A DNA stretch of 7,420 nucleotides from an uncultured beta proteobacterium (lineage in GTDB: Bacteria > Pseudomonadota > Gammaproteobacteria > Burkholderiales > Burkholderiaceae_C), in NCBI GenBank assembly GCA_903834645.1, contig CAILKA010000098.1, positions 1 through 7,420 on the forward strand. The letters are read 5' to 3'. Position numbers and translations under genes: made by a program. This document shows, piece after piece, positions 1-5,906 of the stretch. The notes below the pieces were generated by a model. The model saw only the letters and a list, made by a program, of their open reading frames with translations. It searched no databases and had not been told where the DNA came from. Positions within the stretch are counted from its first letter, which is position 1. Each line of letters begins with the position of its first letter.

Positions 1-456
1 CTGGCCGTCGTAGGCCGCGACACTGGCCGTGGAAATCAGCACGCCGCGCTCCCCGGTGGGCTCGGGCTCGTTGCGGCACATCGCCTCGGCGGCCAAGCGG
101 ATCATGTTGAAGCTGCCCACCAGGTTCACCATGATCGTCTTGGTGAAGAGGGCCAGCGGGTGTGCGCCGTCCTTGCCTACCGTCTTGGAGGCGGTGGCGA
201 TGCCTGCGCAGTTGACCAGCCCCATCAACTTGCCCGATTCCAGCGCGGCCGCCACGACCGCTTGCCCGTCGGACTCCTGGGTGACGTCGCAGCGCACGAA
301 ACGCCCGCCAATCTCGCCCGCCAGCGCCTGACCGCGTTCCTGCTGCAGATCGGCCACGATCACGCGGCCGCCCTGGGCCGCCAGCATCCGGGCCGCACCC
401 TCGCCCAGCCCCGAGGCGCCCCCGGTGACGATAAATACCTTGCCTGCGATTTCCAT
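1..456 (-). CDS. Short-chain dehydrogenase/reductase, HSD10-like (3-hydroxyacyl-CoA dehydrogenase type II), 3' end cut by window edge
   Basis: The first 152 residues of a short-chain dehydrogenase are present; the rest lies left of base 1. Visible are the Rossmann nucleotide-binding motif TGGASGLG (residues 11-18), an Asp at 36 after the second beta strand, which favours NAD(H) over NADP(H), the CDVT acidic site (56-59), the NCAG variant of the NNAG motif (82-85), and N111. The stretch ISTASVAAYDGQ at 141-152 closely resembles HSD10, where the Ser of TAS is catalytic (here S145). The Tyr and Lys of the YxxxK site would lie just beyond the edge. HSD10-type enzymes oxidise 3-hydroxyacyl-CoA in fatty-acid or branched-chain breakdown; the substrate here is inferred from family resemblance only. 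The ATG at 456-454 lies 5 bases after the adk stop and has a G-rich Shine-Dalgarno-like run, so it is probably co-transcribed with adk. Confidence 0.9.
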   Translation of the reverse strand, partial: MEIAGKVFIVTGGASGLGEGAARMLAAQGGRVIVADLQQERGQALAGEIGGRFVRCDVTQESDGQAVVAAALESGKLMGLVNCAGIATASKTVGKDGAHPLALFTKTIMVNLVGSFNMIRLAAEAMCRNEPEPTGERGVLISTASVAAYDGQ

Positions 457-461
457 GGGTT

Positions 462-1118
462 TCAGCCCCCCAGGGCGGCAAGCGCCCGCGTCGTGATGTC
501 TTCGACGCTCCCGAGCCCGGAGATGCGCGCATAGCGGGGCGCAGAACCATCGCCCGACGCTGCCCATGAAGAGTAGTAGTCGACCAGCGGCCGGGTCTGG
601 CTGTGATACACCGTCAGGCGCTTGATCACCGTCTCCTCCCGGTCATCGTCACGCTGGATGAGCGGCTCGCCCGTGACGTCATCCAGCCCGGGCACCTTCG
701 GTGGGTTGAACTTGACGTGGTAGGTGCGGCCCGAGGGCAGGTGGGCGCGCCGCCCGCTCATGCGCTCGACGATCTCCTCGTCTGGCACGTCGATCTCCAG
801 CACGGCATCGAGGCGTACGCCGGCCTCCTTCAGGGCGTCAGCTTGCGGGAGGGTGCGGGGAAAACCGTCGAAGAGGAACCCGCCCGTGCAGTCGGGCTGG
901 GAGATGCGCTCCTTGACGAGGCCGATGATGAGGTCGTCGCTCACCAGGCCCCCGGCGTCCATGACCTGCTTGGCGGCCAGACCAAGCGGCGTGCCGGCCT
1001 TGACTGCGGCGCGCAGCATGTCGCCCGTGGAGATCTGCGGAATGCCGAAGCGCTTGCAGAGGTAGGCGGCCTGCGTGCCCTTGCCGGCTCCTGGGGGGCC
1101 CAGAAGAATGAGTCGCAT
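462..1118 (-). CDS. adk: Adenylate kinase
   Basis: Cytosolic adenylate kinase interconverts ATP + AMP and two ADP. The 218-residue length fits the long bacterial form. In order: the P-loop GPPGAGKGT (7-15), the AMP-site segment STGDMLR (30-36), DGFPRT (84-89), the start of the LID domain with RR at 123-124, and QRDDDREETVIKRL (155-168), whose R156 and R167 match the phosphate-binding arginines of the E. coli enzyme. The LID has no zinc-binding cysteines, as is usual in Gram-negative bacteria. The ATG start at 1118-1116 is supported by a strong Shine-Dalgarno GGGAGGAG (complement of about 1125-1132), 7 bases upstream of the ATG. The 129-base gap after kdsB contains a possible own promoter, so adk may be both read through from the lipid A operon and separately transcribed. 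Confidence 0.98.
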   Translation of the reverse strand: MRLILLGPPGAGKGTQAAYLCKRFGIPQISTGDMLRAAVKAGTPLGLAAKQVMDAGGLVSDDLIIGLVKERISQPDCTGGFLFDGFPRTLPQADALKEAGVRLDAVLEIDVPDEEIVERMSGRRAHLPSGRTYHVKFNPPKVPGLDDVTGEPLIQRDDDREETVIKRLTVYHSQTRPLVDYYSSWAASGDGSAPRYARISGLGSVEDITTRALAALGG

Positions 1119-1123
1119 CGAAG

Positions 1124-1132
1124 TCTCCTCCC
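1124..1132 (-). promoter_or_regulatory. Ribosome binding site of adk
   Basis: The minus strand reads GGGAGGAGA just before the adk ATG. It is one of the two strongest Shine-Dalgarno matches in the window (the other is at xseA) and fixes the adk start. Confidence 0.8.
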
Positions 1133-1165
1133 GGCCATCGTGGGGTTCGTGCGCCGGTTTCGCAG

Positions 1166-1194
1166 ATTATCACCCGCGGGATCGACACGAGGCA
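1166..1194 (-). promoter_or_regulatory. Candidate promoter for adk
   Basis: In the 129-base gap between kdsB and adk, the minus strand has GATAAT (complement of 1166-1171), a five-of-six match to the sigma-70 -10 box. Seventeen bases upstream the -35 position reads TGCCTC, a poor match. The spacer begins with a perfect 8-bp palindrome CCCGCGGG (1173-1180). The same ATAATC core occurs ahead of exbB and the DUF192 gene. The -10 is credible; the promoter as a whole is weakly supported. Confidence 0.35.
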
Positions 1195-1220
1195 TTCAGC
1201 CAGACCGCTGACGATCCGGG

Positions 1221-1241
1221 CCGTCGGACCGTCGGACCGTC
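1221..1241. repeat. Short 8-bp tandem repeat between kdsB and adk
   Basis: The unit CCGTCGGA is repeated about 2.6 times with exact period 8, immediately after the kdsB stop. It is not followed by a T-run on either strand, so it does not look like an intrinsic terminator. It may be only a slippage-derived microrepeat. Confidence 0.6.
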
Positions 1242-1247
1242 AGGCCT

Positions 1248-2030
1248 TCATGCCGGCGAGCCCTCGCGCCCGGGCTGGAGCAGGGCCCGCACGCGAGCCA
1301 GATCCTCGGGCGTGTCCACGCCGGCAGCGGGGGCTTCGTCGGCCACGTGCACCGCGATGCGCTGCCCGTGCCACAGGACACGCAGCTGCTCGAGAGCCTC
1401 CACGCGTTCCAGAGGTGCCGCGGCAAGCCCGGGAAAGCCGCGCAGGAATCCGGCACGGTAGGCATACAGACCGAGGTGGCGCAGGGGCTTCGGGTCCGGG
1501 GGCAGCGCATCGGGCGAGGGGGCGTCGCGCCACATGGGCAGGCACGCGCGGCTGAAGAGAAGCGCTCGCCCGCGAGCGTCGAGCACCACCTTCACCACGT
1601 TGGGGTTGCGGTAGTCGGCGACATCACCAATGGGGTGCGCAACGGTACCCATCACGCAGTCGGTGTGTTCGTCGAGCAGGGCGGCGCAGCGTGCCAGCAA
1701 GGCAGGCGGCATCAGCGGCTCGTCGCCCTGCAGGTTGACGACGATGTCCGGCCCGTCCAGGCCCAGCAGCGTGCAGGCCTCCGCCAGCCGGTCGCTGCCG
1801 CTGATGTGATCGGCCCGTGTCATGACGGCCTGCACGCCGTGATGCTCGCAAGCCTGCACCACCTGCGCATCGTCGGCCGCCACCACGACGCGCTTCGCTC
1901 CCGCCCGCTCGGCCTGGCGGGCCACGCGCACGACCATCGGCAGCCCGGCGAGATCGGCCAGTGGCTTGCCCGGCAACCGGGTGGACGCGAGCCGGGCCGG
2001 AATCAGCACGGTGAAGGCGGGCGTGTTCAA
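1248..2030 (-). CDS. kdsB: 3-deoxy-manno-octulosonate (Kdo) cytidylyltransferase
   Basis: KdsB makes CMP-Kdo from CTP and Kdo in the cytoplasm, activating Kdo for transfer onto lipid A. The 260-residue product carries the N-terminal nucleotide-binding signature PARLASTRLPGKPL (11-24), the QGDEP metal/CTP motif (101-105), NPNVVKVV (142-149), FSRACLP (159-165), RHLGLYAYR (184-192), LERVEALEQLR (207-217) and GVDTPEDL (237-244), whose Asp is the second conserved metal ligand. E. coli KdsB has 248 residues, so length fits. No ATG or GTG lies near the conserved N-terminus. The TTG at 2030-2028, five codons before FTVLIPAR, overlaps the ycaR stop as TTGA and has AAGG 7 bases upstream, so it is the best start. 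Overlap with the previous gene implies translational coupling. The reading frame stays open far upstream to about 2504, but that part is a shadow of lpxK and ycaR. Confidence 0.96.
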   Translation of the reverse strand: MNTPAFTVLIPARLASTRLPGKPLADLAGLPMVVRVARQAERAGAKRVVVAADDAQVVQACEHHGVQAVMTRADHISGSDRLAEACTLLGLDGPDIVVNLQGDEPLMPPALLARCAALLDEHTDCVMGTVAHPIGDVADYRNPNVVKVVLDARGRALLFSRACLPMWRDAPSPDALPPDPKPLRHLGLYAYRAGFLRGFPGLAAAPLERVEALEQLRVLWHGQRIAVHVADEAPAAGVDTPEDLARVRALLQPGREGSPA

Positions 2031-2287
2031 GGGTTGACCTTGCCCGACCCCCCGGGGGAGGGCTCGGCGCAGGGGGCTTCCGGGGTCGATGCCGCGGCTG
2101 GTGCGGCGTCCAGGCTGCGAGCCTCCGTCTCCAGCATGGTGGGAATGCCATCGCGAATCGGGAACGCAAGCCGGTCTGCCGGGCAGGCGAGCTCCGCAAG
2201 ACGGCCTGCGTCGTCGTGCAGGGGCTGCAGCGGCCCCTTGCACACCGGACACACGAGCAGGTGCAGCAGGCGGGAGTCGAGGGTCAT
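2027..2287 (-). CDS. ycaR: Trm112/YcaR family (UPF0434) small protein
   Basis: An 86-residue protein resembling E. coli YcaR (60 residues), which also sits just upstream of kdsB. It shows LLVCPVCKGPL (10-20) with the CxxC knuckle C13/C16, a further cysteine in ELACPADRLAFPIRDGIP (32-49), and MLETEAR (51-57). This is the Trm112-like zinc-ribbon fold. Eukaryotic and archaeal Trm112 proteins activate methyltransferases; the bacterial role is unsettled and no partner is visible here. Odd: after LETEAR there is a low-complexity tail rich in Ala, Pro and Ser (about 60-86) not present in the E. coli protein, and its last codons overlap the kdsB start. The ATG at 2287-2285 has GGAG 8 bases upstream. 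It follows lpxK by 42 bases. Confidence 0.92.
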   Translation of the reverse strand: MTLDSRLLHLLVCPVCKGPLQPLHDDAGRLAELACPADRLAFPIRDGIPTMLETEARSLDAAPAAASTPEAPCAEPSPGGSGKVNP

Positions 2288-2329
2288 CAGGCAGGCTCCA
2301 GGGACAGTGCGGGCGAACCTCGGCAGGCT

Positions 2330-3361
2330 TCAGCGGCCGACCCCGGCCCGCGCCGGCAGCCGGGCGCAGACGGTCGCCAGCACTTCGGCAGGGAGTTGGA
2401 AGTCTAGCGGCACGACGTGGATCCGCCCCGCGTCGGGGTGCGTGGCGGGGAGCTTGACGGCGTCCTTTTCGGTGACGAGCACTGGCAAGGCGCCGGGCCC
2501 CCACGGCACCACATCCCAGGCGGCGTGATCGGGCAGGGGAAGCCTGGTGATCCGGACGCCCTCAGCCTCGAGCATGCGGAAGAAGCGCTCGGGCTGCGCG
2601 ATGCCGGCCGCCGCCAGCAGGGGTTCGGCCGCTGCCGACCCGGGCCATGTCCCTGGCCCGGGCTCGCCGCGCCACCAGGCAGCCAGCGGGACCGGGCGCC
2701 CGAGGCGGCGGATCACGGGTTGCCCAGGCCAACTGGTGCTGGGGCGTGCGGCGTTGTAGACCACGATCACGCCTGCAGGCGGCACGGGCGGGGGACGCTC
2801 ACGTAGTGGCCCCGCAGGCAGCAGCCGGCCGTTTCCCAGGCCACGCTCGTCGATGACGATCACCTCCACGTCCCGCGCCAGGCGCAGGTGCTGCAGCCCG
2901 TCGTCGGCGACGATCACGTCCACCTCGGGATGGGCGGCGCACAGGCCGCGCGCTGCGGCCACGCGGTCAGCACCCACCCAGACCGGGGCGTCGGTGCGGC
3001 GGCGGATGAGCAGGGGCTCGTCTCCGCAGTTCCTCGGATCGTGGTCGCGCGACACGGAGCGGGGCGCGCGTACGGAGCCGCCATAGCCGCGCGAAACGAC
3101 GCCTGGCGTCCATCCGGAGGCCCGCAGGCCGTTGATGAGCGCGACGGTGGTGGGTGTCTTGCCGGCTCCGCCCGCCACGAGGTTGCCCACCACCACCACT
3201 GGCACCGCCAACCGCTGGCGATGCAGGAAACCAGCCCGGTAGGCGAGGGCTCTACCGCCTGCGATCAGGCTGTAAAGCGCCGACAACGGGGCGAGCATGG
3301 TGCCGAGCCAGGCGTGCTGCCGGCGCCACCAGCACGCCTCGAGCAGCGCGCGCAGCCCCAC
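2330..3361 (-). CDS. lpxK: Tetraacyldisaccharide 4'-kinase (lipid A biosynthesis)
   Basis: LpxK transfers the ATP gamma-phosphate to the 4' position of the lipid A disaccharide at the inner face of the cytoplasmic membrane, giving lipid IVA. The 343-residue product has a hydrophobic N-terminal segment (about 18-36) of the membrane-anchor kind, the P-loop GNLVAGGAGKTP (59-70, K68), SRGYGG (90-95), GDEPLLI (113-119), DDGLQH (153-158), LLPAGPLRE (180-188), AAGIAQPERFF (251-261), a DH pair at 278-279 and TEKDAVKL (297-304). The kinase is monomeric with a P-loop fold. The start is GTG at 3361-3359, one base after the exbD stop, so translation is probably coupled. kdsB downstream acts in the next stage of the same pathway. 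Confidence 0.97.
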   Translation of the reverse strand: MGLRALLEACWWRRQHAWLGTMLAPLSALYSLIAGGRALAYRAGFLHRQRLAVPVVVVGNLVAGGAGKTPTTVALINGLRASGWTPGVVSRGYGGSVRAPRSVSRDHDPRNCGDEPLLIRRRTDAPVWVGADRVAAARGLCAAHPEVDVIVADDGLQHLRLARDVEVIVIDERGLGNGRLLPAGPLRERPPPVPPAGVIVVYNAARPSTSWPGQPVIRRLGRPVPLAAWWRGEPGPGTWPGSAAAEPLLAAAGIAQPERFFRMLEAEGVRITRLPLPDHAAWDVVPWGPGALPVLVTEKDAVKLPATHPDAGRIHVVPLDFQLPAEVLATVCARLPARAGVGR

Positions 3362-3362
3362 G

Positions 3363-3791
3363 TCAGTTCGCCGGGGTGCTGCGCTGCGCGGCGAATGTCA
3401 GCCGGGCCAGGCCGGCGCGGCGCGCCGCCTCGAGCACGTTGATCACCGACTGGTGCGCCGCCAGCGCATCGGCCGAGACGATCACCACCGCATCGGCGCG
3501 CCCACCCGCTGCGGCGCGCAGCGCCGAGGCCAGCGCCTCCACGCTGCGCGAGTCGAGTACCTGACGGTCGACGGCGTAGCGACCGTCGCTGGACACAGCC
3601 ACCACGATCTCCGCGGGCGTCTGCCGCATGGCGTCGGCCTGCGCAGAGGGCAGTGTGAGCTGCAGCTCCGTGAAGCGCGCGTAGGTGGTCGAGAGCATGA
3701 GGAAGATGAGCACCACCAGGAGTACGTCGATGAACGGGATCAGGTTGATCTCCGCATCGTCAGCCGAAGAGGCGTCCGGGCCGAACTTCAA
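3363..3791 (-). CDS. exbD: ExbD/TolR-type biopolymer transport protein
   Basis: A 142-residue inner-membrane protein of the ExbD/TolR family: short cytoplasmic N-terminus, one transmembrane helix at about 18-38, and a periplasmic domain. The helix carries the proton-path Asp in NLIPFIDVLLVVLIFLM (D22, equivalent to D25 of E. coli ExbD). The periplasmic part ends with a typical alternating fold (AVVIVSADALAAHQSVINVLEAAR, split by helix, about 100-124). With ExbB it forms a proton-driven motor. The TTG start at 3791-3789 overlaps the exbB stop as TTGA and has a run of G residues 4 bases upstream; no ATG is available near the conserved N-terminus. No tonB or tolA is adjacent, so the process it powers is not shown by the sequence; membership of a lipid A operon suggests an envelope role. 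Confidence 0.93.
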   Translation of the reverse strand: MKFGPDASSADDAEINLIPFIDVLLVVLIFLMLSTTYARFTELQLTLPSAQADAMRQTPAEIVVAVSSDGRYAVDRQVLDSRSVEALASALRAAAGGRADAVVIVSADALAAHQSVINVLEAARRAGLARLTFAAQRSTPAN

Positions 3792-4429
3792 GTCGCCCCC
3801 CCGCGCAGGAACTGCAGGCGGCGCAACTGCGTGGCCAGGCGCTCGGCGCCGGACTCCAGCGCGAGCCGGTAGTCGTCGACCCGGCCGCGGAAGTGGCGGT
3901 GAAAGAGCAGCGCCGGGATGGCCACGAGCAGCCCGAAAGCGGTGTTGTAGAGCGCCACCGATATGCCATGTGCCAGCTGCTGCGGGTTCGCGCCTGCCGA
4001 GCCCGGCGCCTGCGCGCCGAAGATCTCGATCATGCCGACCACCGTGCCGAGCAGGCCCAGCAAGGGCGCCGCGGTGGCGATGCTGCCCAACGCGTTGAGG
4101 TGCGCACCCAGGTGATGCAACGCCTCGCGGCCGGCCTGCTCGAAGGCCCGCTCCAGATCGGACGTGCCGATGCGCGGCTCGGATGCCAGGGCGCGCAGCC
4201 CAGCAGCCAGCACCCTTCCCTGCACCGAGCTCGCCGCCAGGGCATCGACCACTGCTTGTGCGGGCAGGGCGTCGCGCGTGATCGACAGCACCTCGTCAAC
4301 CAGACCCGCTGGCGCGACGACGCGCGCGCGCAGGGCCAGGAAGCGCTCGATCACGAGTGCCAACGCGACGACGGAGGCGACAAGCAGGGGCCAGATCGGC
4401 CAGCCTGCGGCTTGTATGATGGCTATCAA
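3788..4429 (-). CDS. exbB: ExbB/TolQ/MotA-family proton channel subunit
   Basis: With the chosen start the product has 213 residues and begins with a membrane helix (about 6-28, GWPIWPLLVASVVALALVIE), followed by a cytoplasmic loop (30-110). Two more helices carry the family signatures APLLGLLGTVVGMI (121-134) and SVALYNTAFGLLVAIPALLF (157-176), which line the proton path. It pairs with ExbD in a five-to-two motor in the inner membrane. The TTG at 4429-4427 is chosen because it gives an N-terminus (IIQAAGWPIWPLL) matching relatives and has AGG 7-8 bases upstream. The ATG at 4606 would add 59 non-hydrophobic residues and overlap xseA, so it is rejected. It is first in the exbB-exbD-lpxK-ycaR-kdsB operon. 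Distinguishing ExbB from TolQ by name is not certain. Confidence 0.93.
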   Translation of the reverse strand: MIAIIQAAGWPIWPLLVASVVALALVIERFLALRARVVAPAGLVDEVLSITRDALPAQAVVDALAASSVQGRVLAAGLRALASEPRIGTSDLERAFEQAGREALHHLGAHLNALGSIATAAPLLGLLGTVVGMIEIFGAQAPGSAGANPQQLAHGISVALYNTAFGLLVAIPALLFHRHFRGRVDDYRLALESGAERLATQLRRLQFLRGGAT

Positions 4430-4452
4430 GGGCGACCTGCAAGGGTGCCGGG

Positions 4453-4477
4453 CGCGCTTGTCGCGCCGGCAAGCGCG
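4453..4477. repeat. Inverted repeat in the exbB/xseA divergent region
   Basis: Perfect 8-bp arms CGCGCTTG (4453-4460) and CAAGCGCG (4470-4477) flank a 9-base centre. The dyad sits immediately downstream of the candidate exbB -10 and over the candidate xseA -35, so it could be an operator for both genes, or a hairpin in the exbB leader. In such GC-rich DNA a chance match is possible. Confidence 0.45.
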
Positions 4478-4486
4478 GATTATCGG
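4458..4486 (+). promoter_or_regulatory. Candidate xseA promoter
   Basis: TTGTCG (4458-4463, four of six to the -35 consensus) is 17 bases from TATCGG (4481-4486, three of six to the -10). It would start transcription about 35 bases before the xseA GTG. It overlaps the leftward exbB promoter candidate. Support is only by consensus and position. Confidence 0.25.
4479..4484 (-). promoter_or_regulatory. Candidate -10 box of the exbB-kdsB operon
   Basis: The minus strand reads GATAAT, five of six to the sigma-70 -10 consensus, about 50 bases before the exbB TTG. No convincing -35 is seen 16-18 bases upstream (the site reads ACGATC). It is the best match in the 98-base divergent gap. Confidence 0.4.
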
Positions 4487-4512
4487 CCATCGCCCCGGCG
4501 GGATCGTGGGCC

Positions 4513-4521
4513 AGGGGGAGG
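4513..4521 (+). promoter_or_regulatory. Ribosome binding site of xseA
   Basis: AGGGGGAGG ends 6 bases before the GTG at 4528. This decides the xseA start in favour of the GTG over the in-frame ATG at 4561, which has no comparable site. Confidence 0.75.
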
Positions 4522-4527
4522 TGGGTC

Positions 4528-5823
4528 GTGGAGGGTCGTGAGACCGTGGCTTCGGCCGGCATGGCCTGGAGCGTGGCGGCACTTCTGCTGGCGGTCGCTG
4601 ACGCACTCGCGGCTCGGCTGGGCTCCGTCACGGTCCGTGGCGAGATCTCGGGAATGAGCCGCGCGACCAGCGGCCACTGCTACTTCACGCTGAAGGACGC
4701 CTCCGGCGCTGCCGCGGCGCTGCGCTGCGTGATGTTCAAGCGGGCTGCTGCGCTCACGGCGGTCGCGCCCGCGGACGGACAACAGGTTCAGGCGCGGGGA
4801 CGGCTCGCGGTCTACGAGCCGCGCGGCGACCTCCAATTCGTCGTCGAGTCGCTCGAGCGTGTGGGCTCCGGATCGCTGTATGAGGAGTTCCTACGGTTGC
4901 GAGCGCGGCTGGAGGCCCAAGGGCTGTTCGATCCCGCGCGCAAGCGCGCCCTGCCTGGCGACCCGGCGACGCTGGGCATCGTCACGTCACTGGGGGCGGC
5001 GGCGCTGCGCGATGTGCTGACCACGCTGGCGCGACGGGCGCCGCAGGTGCGCGCCATCGTCTACCCAAGCCTGGTCCAGGGCAGCGAGGCACCGGCCGCG
5101 CTCGTCGAGGCGCTCGGCCAGGCGGCGCGCAGGCGGGAGGTGGAGGTGCTCCTCCTGGTGCGCGGCGGCGGCTCGCTGGAAGACCTCTGGAGTTTCAACG
5201 ACGAGCGCGTCGTGCGCGCGGTGGCGGCCTCGCCCATCCCGGTGGTGTGCGGAGTGGGCCACGAGACGGATGTGACGCTGTGCGACTTGGCTGCCGATGT
5301 CCGTGTGCCCACCCCCACCGCGGCGGCCGAACTGGCCGCCCCGGCGCGGGTCGAGCGTCTGGCGCAGGTCGAGGCCCTCGCGGCAAGGCTGCTGCGCGCC
5401 GGCAGGAGCCGGATCGAACGCTGGGCGCAGGGCCTGGACCTGCTGGCCCACCGTGTGGCGCGCCCGGCTTCACGGTTGGCAGCGGAGCGCGAGCGGCTGG
5501 AGGCCTGGCGCAGCAGGCTGCCGCGAGCGGTGACCAACCGCCTCGTGCGGGAGCACGAGGGCACGGCTATCCGCGACCGGGCTCTGCAGCGCGCCGTCGG
5601 AGCCGCTCAGCGCCAGCTCGACGAGCGCCTGCTCGCCCTGCAGGCCCGGCTCGAGGCGGCGCATCCGCAGCATGTGCTGAGGCGCGGCTTTGCCTGGCTG
5701 GAGGACGAGCACGGGCAGGCCATACCGGGAGTTGCCACCCTGCAACCGGGGCAGCGGGTGCAAACGGTGATGGTCGATGGGCGGGCGCAATTGAGGGTTG
5801 AAGACATCGCTCCCTCGCGCTGA
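4528..5823 (+). CDS. xseA: Exodeoxyribonuclease VII large subunit
   Basis: XseA is the catalytic large subunit of exonuclease VII, which with several small XseB subunits degrades single-stranded DNA from both ends in the cytoplasm. The 431-residue product (E. coli has 456) has an N-terminal OB-fold (about 13-110, with VRGEISGMSRATSGHCYFTLKD), then the catalytic domain with GIVTSLGAAALRDVLTTLAR (150-169), RGGGSLEDLWSFNDER (212-227) and the GHETD motif (244-248). A charged, Arg- and Leu-rich coiled-coil region follows (about 272-380), then the C-terminal segment HPQHVLRRGFAWL (379-391) and a small beta domain. The GTG start has a strong ribosome binding site. The gene is divergent from exbB; xseB is not in this window, so the small subunit must be encoded elsewhere. 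Confidence 0.97.
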   Translation: MEGRETVASAGMAWSVAALLLAVADALAARLGSVTVRGEISGMSRATSGHCYFTLKDASGAAAALRCVMFKRAAALTAVAPADGQQVQARGRLAVYEPRGDLQFVVESLERVGSGSLYEEFLRLRARLEAQGLFDPARKRALPGDPATLGIVTSLGAAALRDVLTTLARRAPQVRAIVYPSLVQGSEAPAALVEALGQAARRREVEVLLLVRGGGSLEDLWSFNDERVVRAVAASPIPVVCGVGHETDVTLCDLAADVRVPTPTAAAELAAPARVERLAQVEALAARLLRAGRSRIERWAQGLDLLAHRVARPASRLAAERERLEAWRSRLPRAVTNRLVREHEGTAIRDRALQRAVGAAQRQLDERLLALQARLEAAHPQHVLRRGFAWLEDEHGQAIPGVATLQPGQRVQTVMVDGRAQLRVEDIAPSR

Positions 5824-5834
5824 GCTGGCTTCCC

Positions 5835-5840
5835 TACAAT
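5835..5840 (+). promoter_or_regulatory. Candidate -10 box of sodB
   Basis: TACAAT (five of six to the sigma-70 consensus) lies 11 bases after the xseA stop in an 83-base gap. The -35 position 17 bases upstream (CCCTCG, inside the end of xseA) is not consensus-like. If used, the sodB leader would be about 60 bases and pyrimidine-rich. No clear Fur box was seen. Confidence 0.45.
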
Positions 5841-5906
5841 GCCGTTCACCGGTTGCGGGCGGGTTGGCCTGCACCCCCCACACTCTTCACCCTCACAGGA
5901 TCCACG

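Noticed and set aside
150..460. Possible defence or mobile system in the window
   Set aside because: All sizeable genes are recognised housekeeping or envelope genes, with no nuclease, toxin-antitoxin, integrase or repeat array found on either strand.
603..1211. Plus-strand open frame opposite adk
   Set aside because: Antisense shadow; adk on the minus strand has all catalytic motifs.
2031..2504. Extended N-terminus of the kdsB frame up to an upstream start
   Set aside because: The added part is an Arg/Pro/Ala-rich shadow of ycaR and lpxK; KdsB relatives begin near the TTG at 2030.
1347..2528. A 393-codon open frame on the plus strand opposite kdsB, ycaR and lpxK
   Set aside because: Lies antisense to three well-recognised genes, has no recognisable domain, and long antisense frames are expected in DNA this rich in GC.
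4430..4606. Longer exbB beginning at the ATG at 4606
   Set aside because: It would add 59 residues with no family match, overlap xseA, and span the likely promoter.
5853..5906. Earlier in-frame ATG for sodB at 5853
   Set aside because: The ATG at 5907 has the better Shine-Dalgarno and matches the SodB N-terminus exactly; the extra 18 residues do not resemble a signal peptide.
5824..5906. Possible Fur or iron-regulated site before sodB
   Set aside because: No recognisable Fur-box pattern in the GC-rich leader; only a TACAAT box could be supported.
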